The notes under the pieces are model-generated. The model ran no database searches and was not told the origin of the DNA. It saw only the letters and a list, made by a program, of their open reading frames with translations. From Cryptomeria japonica (taxonomy: Eukaryota > Streptophyta > Pinopsida > Cupressales > Cupressaceae), in assembly GCF_030272615.1 (NCBI RefSeq), contig NC_081412.1, positions 548,174,488 to 548,238,487 on the forward strand: a DNA stretch of 64,000 nucleotides, read 5' to 3'. Both the position numbers and the translations under genes were made by a program. Positions 1 to 11,952 of this stretch are shown in pieces (the first letter of the stretch is position 1; each line of letters opens with the position of its first letter).

Positions 1-990
1 GTTTTTATAAATTAATCATCAATATATGCAAGTTTGTCTCAGGACATGATCATCGAAGTATCATCGAAGACATTTCCAATTTGCATATAGAAATGGTTAA
101 TGCTGTCTATTTTATGCAAGCAACACTGAGGTCATCTTGGTTCAATTATACCTCAATGCTTGTGCTAACTTGCAATATCAAAATACAGGAAAGGAGTGCT
201 CAGGTCATCATGGTTTAATTATACCATTAATGTTTGCACTTACTTCCCACATTTTAAAAGCAAAAGCTCAATGATGACAAACCGCAATAGCCTAGTGACT
301 GGTCTGATCGTAGCTTTGCATTTCATTCGTGCATGGGATACCACAAACTCATCTTATCAAAGGTTAAATCTATCACAGGAATCATCAAAGCATCATCATA
401 GGTATATACACAATCAGACTGATGACTCATCTCTCTCCAGATATTGTCGACCCAGTGAAAATCTTATGTTACCCCCTTAACATGACCAACATTAGCATAT
501 CTGAATCTTCCTACAACCTGATATCAACAAAATGTCAGTTCTTTATCCAATCAACCTTCTCAATTCTATCAATCGATCACATCTAAATATATTCTATCAT
601 GTCCTATACAGGATATATCGTTCTTGAAACTAGACACTTTGCTTATCTTTGTCTTATACAAGAGGCATCATTCCTAAAACCAGACTAAATATCGATCTTA
701 TCAATCTAATCAATCAAGCTTTATCAATCATCACATTGAGAACTGCATCACCATGATCAAAGAACTTGCACTTTCATCAACCATGGTTGCAGAAATCAAA
801 TCATTTCTAATCAGGAAATCAATTTCGCAACAATTCAAACACTCCAAAAGTCAATTATCTCAATTCATCTCCCGAGGGGAAATCATCATACCGCAATTTA
901 TCAATCAATGTCTGGGGCATCCTATCAGAACAATATCATCATCAAAATGAGATTATTCTTTGAGTCAATGCGTCATCACACCTCGCTTCA

Positions 991-1003
991 AAGAGGGGCA
1001 AAA
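991..1003 (+). other. Polypurine tract before the 3' LTR
   Basis: A purine run (aagaggggcaaaa) sits immediately upstream of the LTR start TGTCTACACC. The same tract (aaagaggggaaaaa) precedes the 3' LTR of element D on the minus strand at 44897-44910. This marks plus-strand priming and identifies the following LTR as a 3' LTR. Confidence 0.7.
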
Positions 1004-2120
1004 TGTCTACACCTAAAAATGATCTGAAGATAATTAATTGAATAAGCAATTATTTAATTTATCCCCCTTCCTAATTTAATTGAATTCATTAGCAATTTGA
1101 TTAAATTCTTCCTTTCATCTACTTATTAATAAATCTAAGGATTTATTTAATAGGTTCATTTCAATGATCCCCTTTGATTAATTAATTCAAATTAATTAAT
1201 CTTCCCCCCATTTAAATCAATTCTTCTAATCCCCTAATTAATTAAAACAAATCAATTTTTGAGTTGTTGAAAATTAATTAGTCTTTTCCTATTATTTGAA
1301 TTTTTAAATTCAAATTACCCACACACCTCCTAACTTCTAACCACCTAACCTAACCCATTCCACCTAGCCTTGGGTTTAACTAACCCTATCCTATCTTGCA
1401 CATCCTAACCTCCGTATCCTAACCTCATATGGTGTGGATATTCTCCCCTTGAGACACATGACACTTTGGCCACATGTCTTCTCTCTTGGACTCTTTACCT
1501 CTTATGAGAAAGGCTCCTTGACACTTCTCACCATAGAGATGACAAGTGTCCCTTCCTCCAATATCTTTTCCAACCTCCTCCAATTTCACCCTTGATATCT
1601 TCAGATTCAATCTTGACCGCTGATTCCTGCCACCTCACCCTTGCCCTTGGAAATCCTATAAATATCCCCCATTTTGGAGCACAAAAGATCCCATCTCATA
1701 TCAATTTAGGCATTGTTACTATAGGCATATCCATTCTAGAATATCATTTGAGCATTATTTTTATAGGCAATTGCATCTTAGAACTAGTTTAATTTGATCA
1801 TTTTCTAGCATAATTGTTGAATCATGTAGCTTAATCATGCATATCATTAGCTTAATTAGACTCTTGGATCAATCTAGCATAATCAATCTCATCTAGCTTG
1901 CATATCATTATCATTTCAAATCCTCCATCTAGATGTAGTCAAGTCACTGGGATTGCTTATCCAGATCTGAGAGAAAATCCACACTCGCATCTCTTAGGAG
2001 GCGATATGTCACTTTGTGATGGTTTATCTTTCATTTTATTTTAATTTTCTAACCATGATTGTAATAATCTATTAAGTGTTTGTGTTGCAAATGTAGGTAC
2101 CACACTTCATAGGCACGACA
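1004..2120 (+). repeat. 3' LTR, AT-rich family (L1)
   Basis: This LTR begins TGTCTACACC and probably ends near GGCACGACA. It holds AT-rich attaatt/aaataaat blocks, a promoter-like TATA box (cctataaatatcc) at about 1655, and a downstream block 'gtcactttgtgatggttta' shared with the LTR at 61425. Related LTRs lie at 9691, 24525, 43441, 61425 and 63362. The 3' boundary is inferred from the CA end and is uncertain by some bases. Confidence 0.6.
1655..1667 (+). promoter_or_regulatory. LTR TATA box
   Basis: The sequence cctataaatatcc lies about 460 bp before the LTR end. TATA boxes sit at matching positions in the related LTRs, for example near 10570 and 62010 on the plus strand, and near 24960 and 43950 on the minus strand. 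It is a likely RNA polymerase II promoter of the element. Confidence 0.5.
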
Positions 2121-2172
2121 TAATCCACTATAAACATTCTACTCTTTTTATCTCCTTACAAGAAGGTGTAAA

Positions 2173-2211
<39 letters not shown>

Positions 2212-2350
2212 GCATGCACGCACACACACGCACACACACACACACACATGTACATGTACACACACATGTACATGTACATGTACATGTACATGTACATGTA
2301 CATGTACACACACATGTACATGTACATATACATATACATATACATATATT
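2173..2350. repeat. Compound microsatellite
   Basis: A (CT)n run at about 2173-2208 is followed by (CA)n, then by alternating TGTACA/CATG units, and ends in (TACATA)n by 2350. It lies just outside the LTR of the first element. Long open frames on the minus strand here are translations of this repeat, not genes. Confidence 0.95.
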
Positions 2351-2877
2351 TTCACATCTCATGTATTTACTTTAATGATTTAATAATCTGGATAAAGTTA
2401 TTAAGTTAATTATCTCAAGATTATTCGATTATGGGTAAATATGATAGAAATACTAATGTATTTATGAAAAGATGATATTAGTTATGATATTATTATAATT
2501 CCTTATGCTTTAGCTATGGTTTTTAGAAGCTAATCTATTGAAGCGTGATTAAATGCGTTTGAGTGTAGGTATGAGTCAACAATGAGAACATGGCTGAGGA
2601 GAAGTGATCTAGCCACTTGGTAAAGAATGGTAATGATGAATACTTGTTTTTCACACTATGTAGTTTCATGTAGAACTTGCATTTGAATGACATAAAATGT
2701 TAGAATACATGTGTTTAGTCAATTTCTATGATTATCATTTTCTTTTGTATGCTCTAATGGTATGATAAGAAAAATGAGATTTTCTTTCTTTGATTTCGTT
2801 AATATGATCATGTTTCATGGCCTGTTAATGGGTTGGACCAGGTTAATCTGGATTCAAGTATAATAAAAGAGGTCACA
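2351..2877. other. AT-rich stretch with no recognisable feature
   Basis: No open frame, LTR end or structured repeat is recognisable. It lies between the microsatellite and the LINE RNase H remnant and may be degraded LINE sequence 5' of the remnant. Confidence 0.5.
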
Positions 2878-3327
2878 TGGGTGAAATCTATGGAGGGGTT
2901 GTTTAAAATCAACTTTGATGGTGCCTTGAAGGGCAATCTAGGTCCTCTGGGCATTGGATTTATGGCATGAGATTGGATAGGAAGTATCATCATCATGGGG
3001 GCAAAGTGGTTAGAGGATGGAATGAATAATGTGGCAGAAGCAATGACGACCCTTCAGGCAGTAAAATTCAATAAATGTTTGGGACTCCCAAAAATTCATT
3101 TGGAGGGTGATTCTTTAATCATCATTAGTGCAATTATTTCAGGTGAAGTGCAAGCTTGTCACTTGCAAAAGTACATTTTTTTAATCAAGGACAAATTGGA
3201 AAATTTTGAAAGTTACCAAATTAGCCATGTATGACGAGCAGAGAATGAGGTGGCCAATGTGTTATCTTTCAATAATGTCAAGGAGATGCGAATTGAGAAC
3301 TATTGTACTTTCACATTTGAAACCTAA
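2878..3327 (+). pseudogene. LINE RNase H domain remnant (RVT_3 type)
   Basis: One frame, broken by TGA at 2968 and TGA at 3232, reads as the C-terminal RNase H domain of a plant L1-type LINE polyprotein. Visible landmarks in order are FKINFDGA (first catalytic Asp), VAEAMTTLQAV (catalytic Glu), LEGDSLII (second Asp) and ISHV-x-RAENEVANVLS. In that last block the usual third Asp (REAN..AD.LA) is replaced by Asn. Two stops and the lost Asp make it non-functional. The upstream reverse transcriptase is not seen. The RNase H at 52028-53008 on the minus strand is a separate, better preserved copy of this domain type. Confidence 0.75.
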
Positions 3328-3517
3328 CACCATTGGCACATTGCCACATGAATGGTGCATTTATGAGATAGAAAGGGAAGATATTTGATGGGACAAGGGT
3401 CTCAAATCGGTATTAAAAGGTGGTGACGAGTATTTTTTCTTTGTAAAGATGCAATTGTGATTGGGCTACGACAAGGTGATGGAGGTGAATTTTACTTTGG
3501 TGACCTCTCGATAGTAG

Positions 3518-3979
3518 GTGGCCTTTTTTGGGTTGGTCTTTGTGAAGAGACCAAAATGCCTCTTCAAATTCATGGATGCAGAGTTTGTGCAAGTGTTGGA
3601 GTTGCTACTAGGAGAAATCTTCCTTCAGACCAAGCATTGGTACACGACAAACATGGACATCATCACCATGGCTATTGTGTGGGGCTTGGACCTGGGTGAA
3701 GCTGCAAAGACCATTAAATGGGTGATGAGAGTGATTGTGGAGGAAGACTGGATGTTCGGGCTAGATTTTTTTTTGGAGTGGGCAATTTCTAGAGTGGGGT
3801 TAGATATTCGGGAGGGTATTGATTGTCTGAATGTAGATGAGGTGTTTGAGTTAATTCCCTTCATGCGTTGGCCAATTGGGTGCAATAGAGATGAGCAATG
3901 CGTCAAGGCATTAATTGGTTGGGAGTCCCTGATGGAATTGACCAATAGAAGGAGGCAACGATATATAATGTTTTGGTAG
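3518..3979 (+). CDS. Hypothetical ORF, 153 aa, downstream of the LINE remnant
   Basis: I do not recognise this protein. It is open for 153 codons, has a mixed composition rich in Trp, Glu, Leu and Ile, and reads more like protein than the neighbouring low-complexity frames. It lies about 190 bp downstream of the RNase H remnant on the same strand. A 170-aa frame overlaps it on the other strand and is taken as a shadow because it is rich in Ser, His and Leu without structure. It could be a fragment of a larger degraded retroelement protein, since in-frame continuity upstream is lost. No domain can be named. Confidence 0.3.
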   Translation: MAFFGLVFVKRPKCLFKFMDAEFVQVLELLLGEIFLQTKHWYTTNMDIITMAIVWGLDLGEAAKTIKWVMRVIVEEDWMFGLDFFLEWAISRVGLDIREGIDCLNVDEVFELIPFMRWPIGCNRDEQCVKALIGWESLMELTNRRRQRYIMFW

Positions 3980-4206
3980 CCATTGATGTAGATGTCAAGA
4001 TTAAGTGGAAGTAGTAGACTGTGAAGATGGCGAAGGTGGTGAAGCCAAAGAAACAAAACACAGAGGTGGGCATGGAGTGAGGATTCACTCCATCTCTTTT
4101 TTCCCTTAAAAATCATAATTTTATTTTTTCCTGTCACAATATATGTATATGGGGAATGGTGGGTGGTTTTTGCTAGCGGCGGGCTAGGGTTTTTTAGTAT
4201 TCATAT

Positions 4207-4495
4207 TGTTAGGGTTTAGGCAGATCCAGAGGAAATACAAATTAACAATTATATATAGATACAAACACAAAAGATGAAGAAAAATACATAACATAGATAA
4301 CACAGATTTAACATGGTTCACCCAAGATGGGCTACATCCACAAAACATAGTCGTGCAATATTTTCTTATTATCCAATAAATCAATACAACACCATTACAA
4401 TGCCTTTTTTGCATTCCAACCACTTATAACAATCAATTTTTAGGGAAACACTCAAAGTTAGTTATTTTTGCATGATCAGTCACCACATATCAACA
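4207..4495 (-). repeat. Short TRIM-like solo LTR
   Basis: The segment starts TGTTAGGG and ends ATCAACA, so both ends have the TG...CA inverted termini of an LTR (about 289 bp). It contains 'acatggttcacccaagatggg' like wording, close to the conserved 'taacgtggttc...ctacgtcc' motif of many short plant LTRs. Flanks CATAT and CGTAC match at only 3 of 5 positions, so the duplication is decayed or the ends are misplaced. Confidence 0.4.
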
Positions 4496-4499
4496 CGTA

Positions 4500-5899
4500 C
4501 CCCTCTGTGTAGTGGTGGGTAGTTTTTGGGTGGGTCTTCTAGGGTTTGTAATGGAATCCAGATGTACTCTATGAGCAACATTTATGTTTTTTGTATGGTA
4601 CATGTCGCATGCTAAAATTCATTAATGTAAATCAAATAGGAATGAAAGGGAGAAATCACGAATCCCTATCCTAATTAGAATTCAAACAAACAAACAATGA
4701 AATAATGCTAAACAAGAAACATGAATATAAGATATATCAATTAAAATCCCCTATTCTAAGACTGCATATATAGCTTCCATTTCTCTTCTCCTCTTTGTGG
4801 TATGGTAGCTCTCAGTTATCACGCTGGAAACCTACAAATGACACAAAGATTCTAAGTTTGTGATTCAGAGTAATTTCGAGGAATTGAATGCTCAATTTAT
4901 ATATAAATGGATGAGAATTGAATGAAAGGTGGAACCGATTGATCAAGAAGTGGAACTTAGGTGAGCTCACATGTTGATTGATAGTTGAACTGTTAATTTG
5001 GGGGTGGAACATAATAGATTGAATAGATAAATGAGTTAACTGATTGAGAAAAAAACTGATTGAAAGATGAAAAAGAATGATTGGAGGAAATAAAGAGGAG
5101 GAGATAGTTAACTGATTGAAAGCTGATTGAGAGCTTAATTTAGATAAAGCTAACTAAAAGATATAACAAATAGGAATTGAAGAGATAATTGAATTAATTA
5201 ATTTAGCATGTGCTTGCACTTTGACTTGGATTTTCAATTTAATCTTTGCATGAGATTTAATTCAAATATTGAATTTATTTTAAATTCAATTTGCTATTTG
5301 AATATATTTAGAACTTGACTTTGATTTTCAATTTGATTTTTGAAAACATGCACATGTATTAGAAATTAGAAGAATAATAAATTAATGAGATTAGAAGAAA
5401 ATGAAATTGAAAGAAATTAGCATTTGGGGATTTGGAACTTGAATTAGAAGAATTAATTAACTAATTAAATAATTTAAAGAAACTATTTAATTATTTAGAA
5501 ATGGACTTTAATTAAATAATAAAGATTATTTAATTTAAAGGATTAAAATCACAATTAATTAAATAATAAATATTTAATTAATATTCAGAAGAGGGTTAAT
5601 GATTAGATGATTAGAAATAGAGATAGAAATTGAAAATGAATTTATTTAAATAATAAAGATTATTTAAATTGAAGGATTAAAATCATAATTAATTAAATAA
5701 TAAATATTTAATTAATATTAGAAAATGGTTTAAATGATTAAACGATGATAGAATTGAAATTGGAAGAATTACTAAGATGATGAAGAAATATGAAATTAGA
5801 AGAATAAGATTAATTAACTTAATTAAATAATTAAAGAATTATTTAATCAATTGGAGGAATAATTAGTACATGATCAATGAGACATTTTTAGGTGTCTAT
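4500..5899 (-). repeat. Decayed AT-rich LTR (L0)
   Basis: The right end read on the minus strand (TAGACACCTAAAAATG) resembles the start of the LTR at 1004 (TGTCTACACCTAAAAATG). It has a TATA-like tttatatataaatgg near 4895 and the attaattaaat blocks typical of the family. The left end is not resolved and target duplications are not found, so the limits are approximate. Confidence 0.45.
5518..5720. repeat. Direct repeat inside the AT-rich LTR
   Basis: A ~70-bp unit (aaagattattta...ggattaaaatc...aaataataaatatttaattaatatt) occurs at about 5518-5587 and again at 5653-5720 with few differences. It is a local tandem duplication within the LTR-like region. Confidence 0.75.
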
Positions 5900-6993
5900 A
5901 GTATAGTAATGCATGGCTAGGTTTTTTTGTTGAGTGGTTGTTTGGGGGTGGTACTGGTCTTTTTTAAATACAAACTAGACAATTTTGATGGCACAGTAAA
6001 TTTTTGTAATATCTCTATTTAATATTAATAGAATATACCATTATTATTGATAAATTTTTTTATATTCAATCATGTTTCATACTTGTACATGCTTGAAAAA
6101 TTGATACTTTGATAAAAAATTTTACAAACACACACACACATGAATATGCATAATGGTATAAGAATATATATGTTCCATTCTATAAGTTATTTAATTTATC
6201 ATTTTACCAAACCTCATTTTATATGCTTGGGAGGCCAAACTGTTTTAAACCAAGTCTCACATATTACAAGCTATCCTTTACCACTGATTTAATGATATGT
6301 TTTCAAACCACATTATATTCATTATGCATATTATTTACATCAAAGTATAATAGGCTCAATTTGCAACCAAATTAATATTAAATCAAATGTCTTTATAGAC
6401 GTTGAGCTGAGAGCATTTAACATTATCAATTTCTATTGTGAACATGAGGTTATAATGCCTCACTTAAGGCATTTCCTTTCTTTTCTATTGCAACTTTTAA
6501 TATTCCAACATAATTGATTATTTCCATTAGAAAGACAATTCATTGAATATCCAAATGGAAATATTATCCTCTATAGACAATGAACTTTAGAAATCGATGG
6601 AATAATGTAAACTCCACAATGGAGTCGCCACCCCATTTTGGAGGCAGGGGGTGTAGGGTGGCTACATTATGGAGCCCCATTATTGTCTTTTTCTGGGCAA
6701 AATACGAGACCTAGAAACTAATATTTCCAATATAAATCAATTTATATTATATTGAAAAGGGTTCGATTCATTATAATTTACCCAACTACGAAAACCTTTC
6801 TGAAAATCAACTTTCTCTTTATCAGGTCGAATGCATTTTACATATTTTTTTGCATGGAATCAATATATCTTGATTTAAATAAATCTTTGTTAGTAGAAGA
6901 GTCATTTGGGTAGATGAGAGGATGTGATGGGAAGAAAATGGTAAATACTGACATATTTATAAGTGCATTTGGTTTTGTTGACAAATATTGTAA
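5900..6993. other. AT-rich intergenic stretch, possible LINE tail
   Basis: No gene is visible. Near 5910-6050 the text 'ggtactggtctttttt' followed by AT-rich sequence is reminiscent of plant LINE 3' untranslated regions, and related GT-rich pieces occur at 4150 and 4510. This hints that one LINE tail was split by the LTRs at 4207-5899. At 6600-6690 there is a short GC-richer patch (ggagtcgccacccc) of unknown origin. Confidence 0.35.
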
Positions 6994-9518
6994 TGCCTTG
7001 CCAAGGAACCCTAGAAAACAAGAACAAACTATACATTGAATGCATGATTTTTTTTTGAAGTACTTAAATGACATAATGCATAACATACACTAGTATATCA
7101 CTCAACCTCAATTCAAGGTCAACTAATGGTTGACCAACTATGCACAAGCAAAACTCTAAGCTCTTGGAACACCAACTGAGATAACTCAAGTCACCTCTCC
7201 ATGATGTCGCTACCTTAGCAATGCATTCAAGACTAGGCTAATAACTCATGGCCCACTAGGATATGACTAAATCAACCTCTAACACTAAACCAACCACATC
7301 TATGACCATTTAAAATACCAATTGAAAAGTTCCTATGAGAAAACCATGATACATCACGAATAGAGAAGCATAAGAGACCATACTTCGTGCCCAATCCTAG
7401 CATCAATGCACATAAATAAATACTGAGGCATATCCAATAAAAACTACTACATCCAAATCCAAATAGAGTGTTCAATTCATACATGGTAAATGATACAATA
7501 TACAAATGATTACATCATACAAGAAAGATAAGACAACAAGAAGAATCTAGTGTTGAGGAAGGAGGTAGAATCCTTCGAGTCAGTCACAAATCAAGTCCTC
7601 TGATCTCCAACGGTGACTGGCAATGCCACCTGACCATGTTGTACCTGTAGGTCCACCCAACTATGCTCATGGAGATAGTCACATGGTCCAAATAATCATA
7701 CAAGTATACAAGGGAACAAATGGGTTTACACAAGAGACAAACATGGAGCAAATGCTCAACATAACATATCAACCTAGAAAGAGTCATAAAGACACAACAA
7801 GATGGAAATTACAACAATGCATCACTCGTATCATGGAGAAATAATCAAATAAGTGAAGGTGTTTGAGCAATTAACAAGTAAAACACCAAAAGATCAAGGA
7901 AGCATCCTCAATCAACAACAATAGTGACAAGGAGGCACCTACAAGAGAAATACCAAATTGTCATACAACATATATCACAACAAGGTAACCAAAAGATCAA
8001 GAGACAATAAATCCATAGGATACTACTCAACTATCAAGACCTAGAGATACTAGAGTGCTAAGTGCAAAGAGTGTCATCATGTGTGCTTGAAGGGATGGCA
8101 CCACAGGGAACTGAGTAGTCCTCTCATATAGATAAGAATAATAAGTCATTCTAGATCAATACCCCATGGATGGTCATGCTTTCCCAATACATACTTGCCT
8201 CGTACTAACACTCAAGGCATGCAAGGGGCATCCAATTATCTTTCATTAATATTTTATCCCAACCTAAGTTTTAATAATGGTATCAATTGTCTTACTCTCA
8301 CTCTCCATCGGGTTATCTTGGTAGCCACTTTGGGCCTTGACCACCAATGAGAGCCACTTCCATGACCCACTTTAGTACCTAATATTAGGCTCATCCCATT
8401 CAATCAAATGAGGAATTAAGATAAAAACAATGTAATGATTCACTTTTCATATGCTTAGTAACATCAAAAGTCTCTTTTATACCATGCCATATGAACCATA
8501 AGCAAGGCATACTCAATTGGTCTTACTACCAAGAGAACGGATCCACTTGATCCCACAATGAAGTACAACCATATAAGAAAATTCAAGAATTTATTTAAAA
8601 TATCCATAAATACTCAAGCATTCATAAAAAATTATCATACCAAGAGCTATCAATTCATTCCACCTAGAAAGGGCACGGGTCAGGCAACATCGACAACCTC
8701 ATTGCAAAACAACATACTATAAAACTACACACATGAGGCGCATGCATGAATGAGAACAATATATAGATACATATAGTACTTATCATAATAGATCACATAC
8801 TCAATGCATAACAAAGCCATAACTCAAGGAGCAACCTCTAGGTCTCCAAGTAATGAATTCAATCCTGGATTGATCTCAATTCAGAATTATAAATGCAAAT
8901 TCACTTTGGAATCTCGAGGAAGAATATATTGACATCACAATTAATAATATCATAAGCCATAATACAAACAACAAGGATAGAAGGCGGGACAACTCATAGA
9001 ACCCTTGAAGAAGGTCAAAAACTCAAAAATCAGTTTAGAGCAACCAACTGCGAAATTCTAGGAGGCAAATATGAAATCCAATTGGAAAATGTGAAATTCA
9101 ATTAGAGAATGCAAAATTATACATAAAAATATGAAATTATAGATGCAAATACAAAATTATGCATTCAAATGTAGAAATCTTGAAGCAGTTGTGGGATTTT
9201 GCTCTAGGAAGCTACCTAAGGCATCAAATTTGACCAAAATAAATCATGGACATACCCATGTGAGAACTACGTCATGAAACTGGAAAAACAAAATTAAAAT
9301 GCCCATAGAATATTCCCATGAAAATTGGGCAGTTATTTTCCAAGAACACCCCATTTTCACATTGATTTTCCAAACCCATAATTAAAACAACCAAACAATC
9401 ATAAGGAGACCAAATATAAGGCATATCATGGTTCCAAATCACTCTACAATGTTTATTAAAACTACTAAAAGGATTCAATTTTAAAATAAAATGAGGAATG
9501 AAGATCCCTACCTCAAAT
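6994..9518 (-). repeat. Long LTR R1, left part (3' LTR of an R-family element)
   Basis: This segment is colinear with 35168-37696. After the insertion of element A, the colinearity resumes at 17756. Read on the minus strand, the complete LTR would start TGTAGAATTCCC (at 19220) and end near CAAGGCA (at 6994), with about 3,990 bp after removal of A. A polypurine tract adjoins its start at 19221, so this is a 3' LTR. Positions 9514-9518 (CAAAT) are the target duplication of A. Short ORFs here are not supported as genes. Confidence 0.6.
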
Positions 9519-9690
9519 TGTTAGATACTTGAACAGTCCCAAAGGCACTAAGAGGGGAGGGGGGGGGGGGGGGTGAAATAGTGTCTAACCGGTAAACATA
9601 AGATCTAAAATTGTTTGCAACATTATAACCCAAATTAATATACTGGTAAACAAGTAATAATGCAATAAAGATAAATTAAAGTATAACCAT

Positions 9691-11038
9691 TGTAGTCACA
9701 CGAATCTGTCTAGCTTAATTAAATAAATAAATGCTACTTATGTGATTAAAAATCCACTAGCCATCAATTAATTAAATTAATATTTAATTAATTCATCCCC
9801 AAACATTCTTCTACTAATTAAATAAATTATTCAATTTATTTTAATTAATTCATTAAATCAAATTCCAATCAATTAAATAAATAAAATCTATTTATTTAAT
9901 TAAATCCCCCTATTCCTCTTTTAAATAAATTAAATAAAAACATTTATTTAAATCATTATCCCCCCCCACTTGCATTTTCCTACAAATGCAACTTGCACAC
10001 ATTTATTGAAATAAATGAATTTTTATTTTTAATAAAATCCTATTTTTCCTCACCCACCAAATCCACTTGCAAAATCTATTCCTCTTCTAGATTCTTCTAA
10101 CCCCTTCCTAATTAGCCTAATCCATCCCCTAATTATTGTCACATTCCTAAGCAAAATGGAGTCACTTCTTAAAGACTCCAAAGTCTTTGAAAAGCATTTA
10201 ATGCTTTGTGTGTTCAACAAATTAACCGCCAAAGCCTTCCAAGACCATTAATGGCTCTTACATGACCATTTATGGCTCTTACATAACCATTTATGGTTAT
10301 TTCAAACTTGTCCCCCCAAACATTTATTGTTTTGACCATATTCATCCATTTCACATTTGCACAAGAGTTTATTCATTCAACCAACCTTGACTTTAACTCC
10401 CAAGGTCATATCAAGCATTTAATGCTTATTCCCTCCCCTCTCAACCTATCTCACATTGACACTTGTCATCTTGGGATTGGGTTGAAAGCCCTCACATGGA
10501 TTTGAAATCATTCAATCCTGACCCTTGTTGAGATTGCTCAATCTCAACCATCCATTGCTCCAATTTTCCTATAAATAGAGCCCATTTCTTCATAATCCAG
10601 ATCCTGAAAACTTGTATGCATTTAACCTATAGGCATTTTAGAGAGCATTTAGCATAGCAAACTCATGTATTATCATTTTGGTTAAAATAAATCATTTTAG
10701 CATCAATAGCTTACTATTAACTTTTCATTTTACATTGGGAGCACAATACTACAATCTCAATCCTCCATAAGCATCCATAGTGCAAAAAGCTGCTGAGAGC
10801 TACACTATTTTGGAACTTGGAGAGGAGAGGAACAAGGGAGAAGGAGCCAAGAACATGCTAAGAGGCATTTGGAGATGCCTCATTATCTTTGTTTCATTAG
10901 TTAGATATATTAGCATGATTTTAGTGTCTCTCTTGATATGCCTGTTTAGATTAGTTTTTGATTGAATAACACTAACGGTTTCTTGTGTGTTTTGTGTTGT
11001 TTCTCTTAGACTAACCTTGTCCATTTTGCAGGGCATCA
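9691..11038 (+). mobile_element. Solo LTR (L2) nested in the 3' LTR of A
   Basis: It starts TGTAGTCACA and ends GGGCATCA, and is flanked by exact ACCAT duplications at 9686-9690 and 11039-11043. The uninterrupted partner LTR of A shows the empty site (ataaccatcaatg) near 17035. It has attaattaaat blocks, a TATA box (cctataaatagag) at about 10570, and no polypurine tract or primer site, so it is a recombination-derived solo LTR. A second copy of the same family starts at 63362, and the two share near-identical text over 600 bp. Confidence 0.92.
10568..10580 (+). promoter_or_regulatory. LTR TATA box
   Basis: The sequence cctataaatagag sits about 465 bp before the LTR end, at the same relative place as in the related LTRs. 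It is a likely retrotransposon promoter. Confidence 0.5.
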
Positions 11039-11747
11039 ACCATCAATGCACACCATAACACAAATATTTTTGGTGAGGAAACCCAATAGGGGAAAAACCT
11101 CAGTGGGATTTGTGACCCACAATATTTACTCATTGGACAATATGAATAGGAACCTTCACATGCAAGAAGGCCAATGACCTAGAGCTCACTGATCAATCAC
11201 AAAATAGGAGTCACACTAACTACACAATTGGATGATTAAATCCAATGACAATGTATTGCTCAAAATAGCATCTGTAATGTTGGATTTAGTACTGGTTTAA
11301 GCTCTGTCAAATACCTCTTCCATAAACCTTGCTTCGCTCTGATTTTCTCTTATTCGATCATAAAATAATTACATCATAATGCATATATAGATATTCGGTT
11401 TCATATACTTCTTATATTCATTACCTAATTACATTTCATTTACATACCTTTTTTCACACTTGCAAAATGACCTATAAGATCTCATACATATACGAATCTT
11501 TACAATACATCATGTCGGCTATACAATATAAATACAATACAAAACAATATAGTTTCCATGTCGGCTCAAAGTGCCAGTGAGATCTTCTGTCGGTGAAGAA
11601 TGGATGACGGTGAGAATAACTTTGGTTGTGACTGCCAGTGCCGGTGGATGATGTCTATTCCTGGTGTAACCTGCGAACCATGTTACCAGTTGGTTGCCAT
11701 CAATGACAACATCAACTATTCTCATCTGAGTGTATAATTACAACAAT

Positions 11748-11757
11748 CTCCCCCTTT
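11748..11757 (-). other. Polypurine tract of element A
   Basis: On the minus strand AAAGGGGGAG lies directly upstream of the 3' LTR start. A second purine tract of similar wording (AGAGGGGGAGTAG) lies 140 bp upstream at 11888-11900, as in elements B and C. Confidence 0.75.
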
Positions 11758-11952
11758 GGCATTGATAGCAACAATCATGAGAAAAATCCAAAAAATAATA
11801 TCCAAAAATGAAGTCCAAAACTGATCCAAAAATAAGAGTGCTCCCCTTGAGCAAATGATCTCTTCTATACATTTTTCCCTACATTACTACTCCCCCTCTG
11901 ACATTAATGACAAAGGATGTCAAAAAAGAATCAAAGAGTTCAAAATAATATC

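Larger units (their letters stand above)
1..2120 (+). mobile_element. 3' part of a Ty3-like LTR element (internal 3' end plus 3' LTR)
   Basis: Positions 1-1003 are non-coding and match, in reverse complement, the 3' internal part of element D (about 44,900-46,450). Shared features are the 'ggttcaattatac' stretches near 140 and 215 and the 'gtcttatacaagagg' type repeats at 600-690. The segment ends in a polypurine tract directly before a TG-starting LTR. The 5' part lies outside the window. No gag or pol coding is visible in the part present; the short ORFs here look random. Confidence 0.7.
9519..11745 (-). repeat. 3' LTR of element A, split by a solo LTR
   Basis: It matches the 5' LTR at 16879-17750 throughout, except for an insertion at 9691-11038. 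On the minus strand it begins TGTTGTAATTATACACTC and ends ATCTAACA. A G-run of 15 at 9560-9574 corresponds to only 6 G in the partner LTR. Confidence 0.9.

Noticed and set aside
2128-2362. Two overlapping minus-strand ORFs of 68-75 aa
   Set aside because: They translate the compound microsatellite into Val/His/Cys/Thr runs; no coding signal.
3625-4137. 170-aa minus-strand ORF
   Set aside because: Low-complexity Ser/His/Leu-rich frame antisense to a more protein-like plus-strand frame.
10050-10232. 60-aa minus-strand ORF conserved at 63718-63900
   Set aside because: Conservation is explained by both being copies of one LTR family; the frame is antisense to the LTR.
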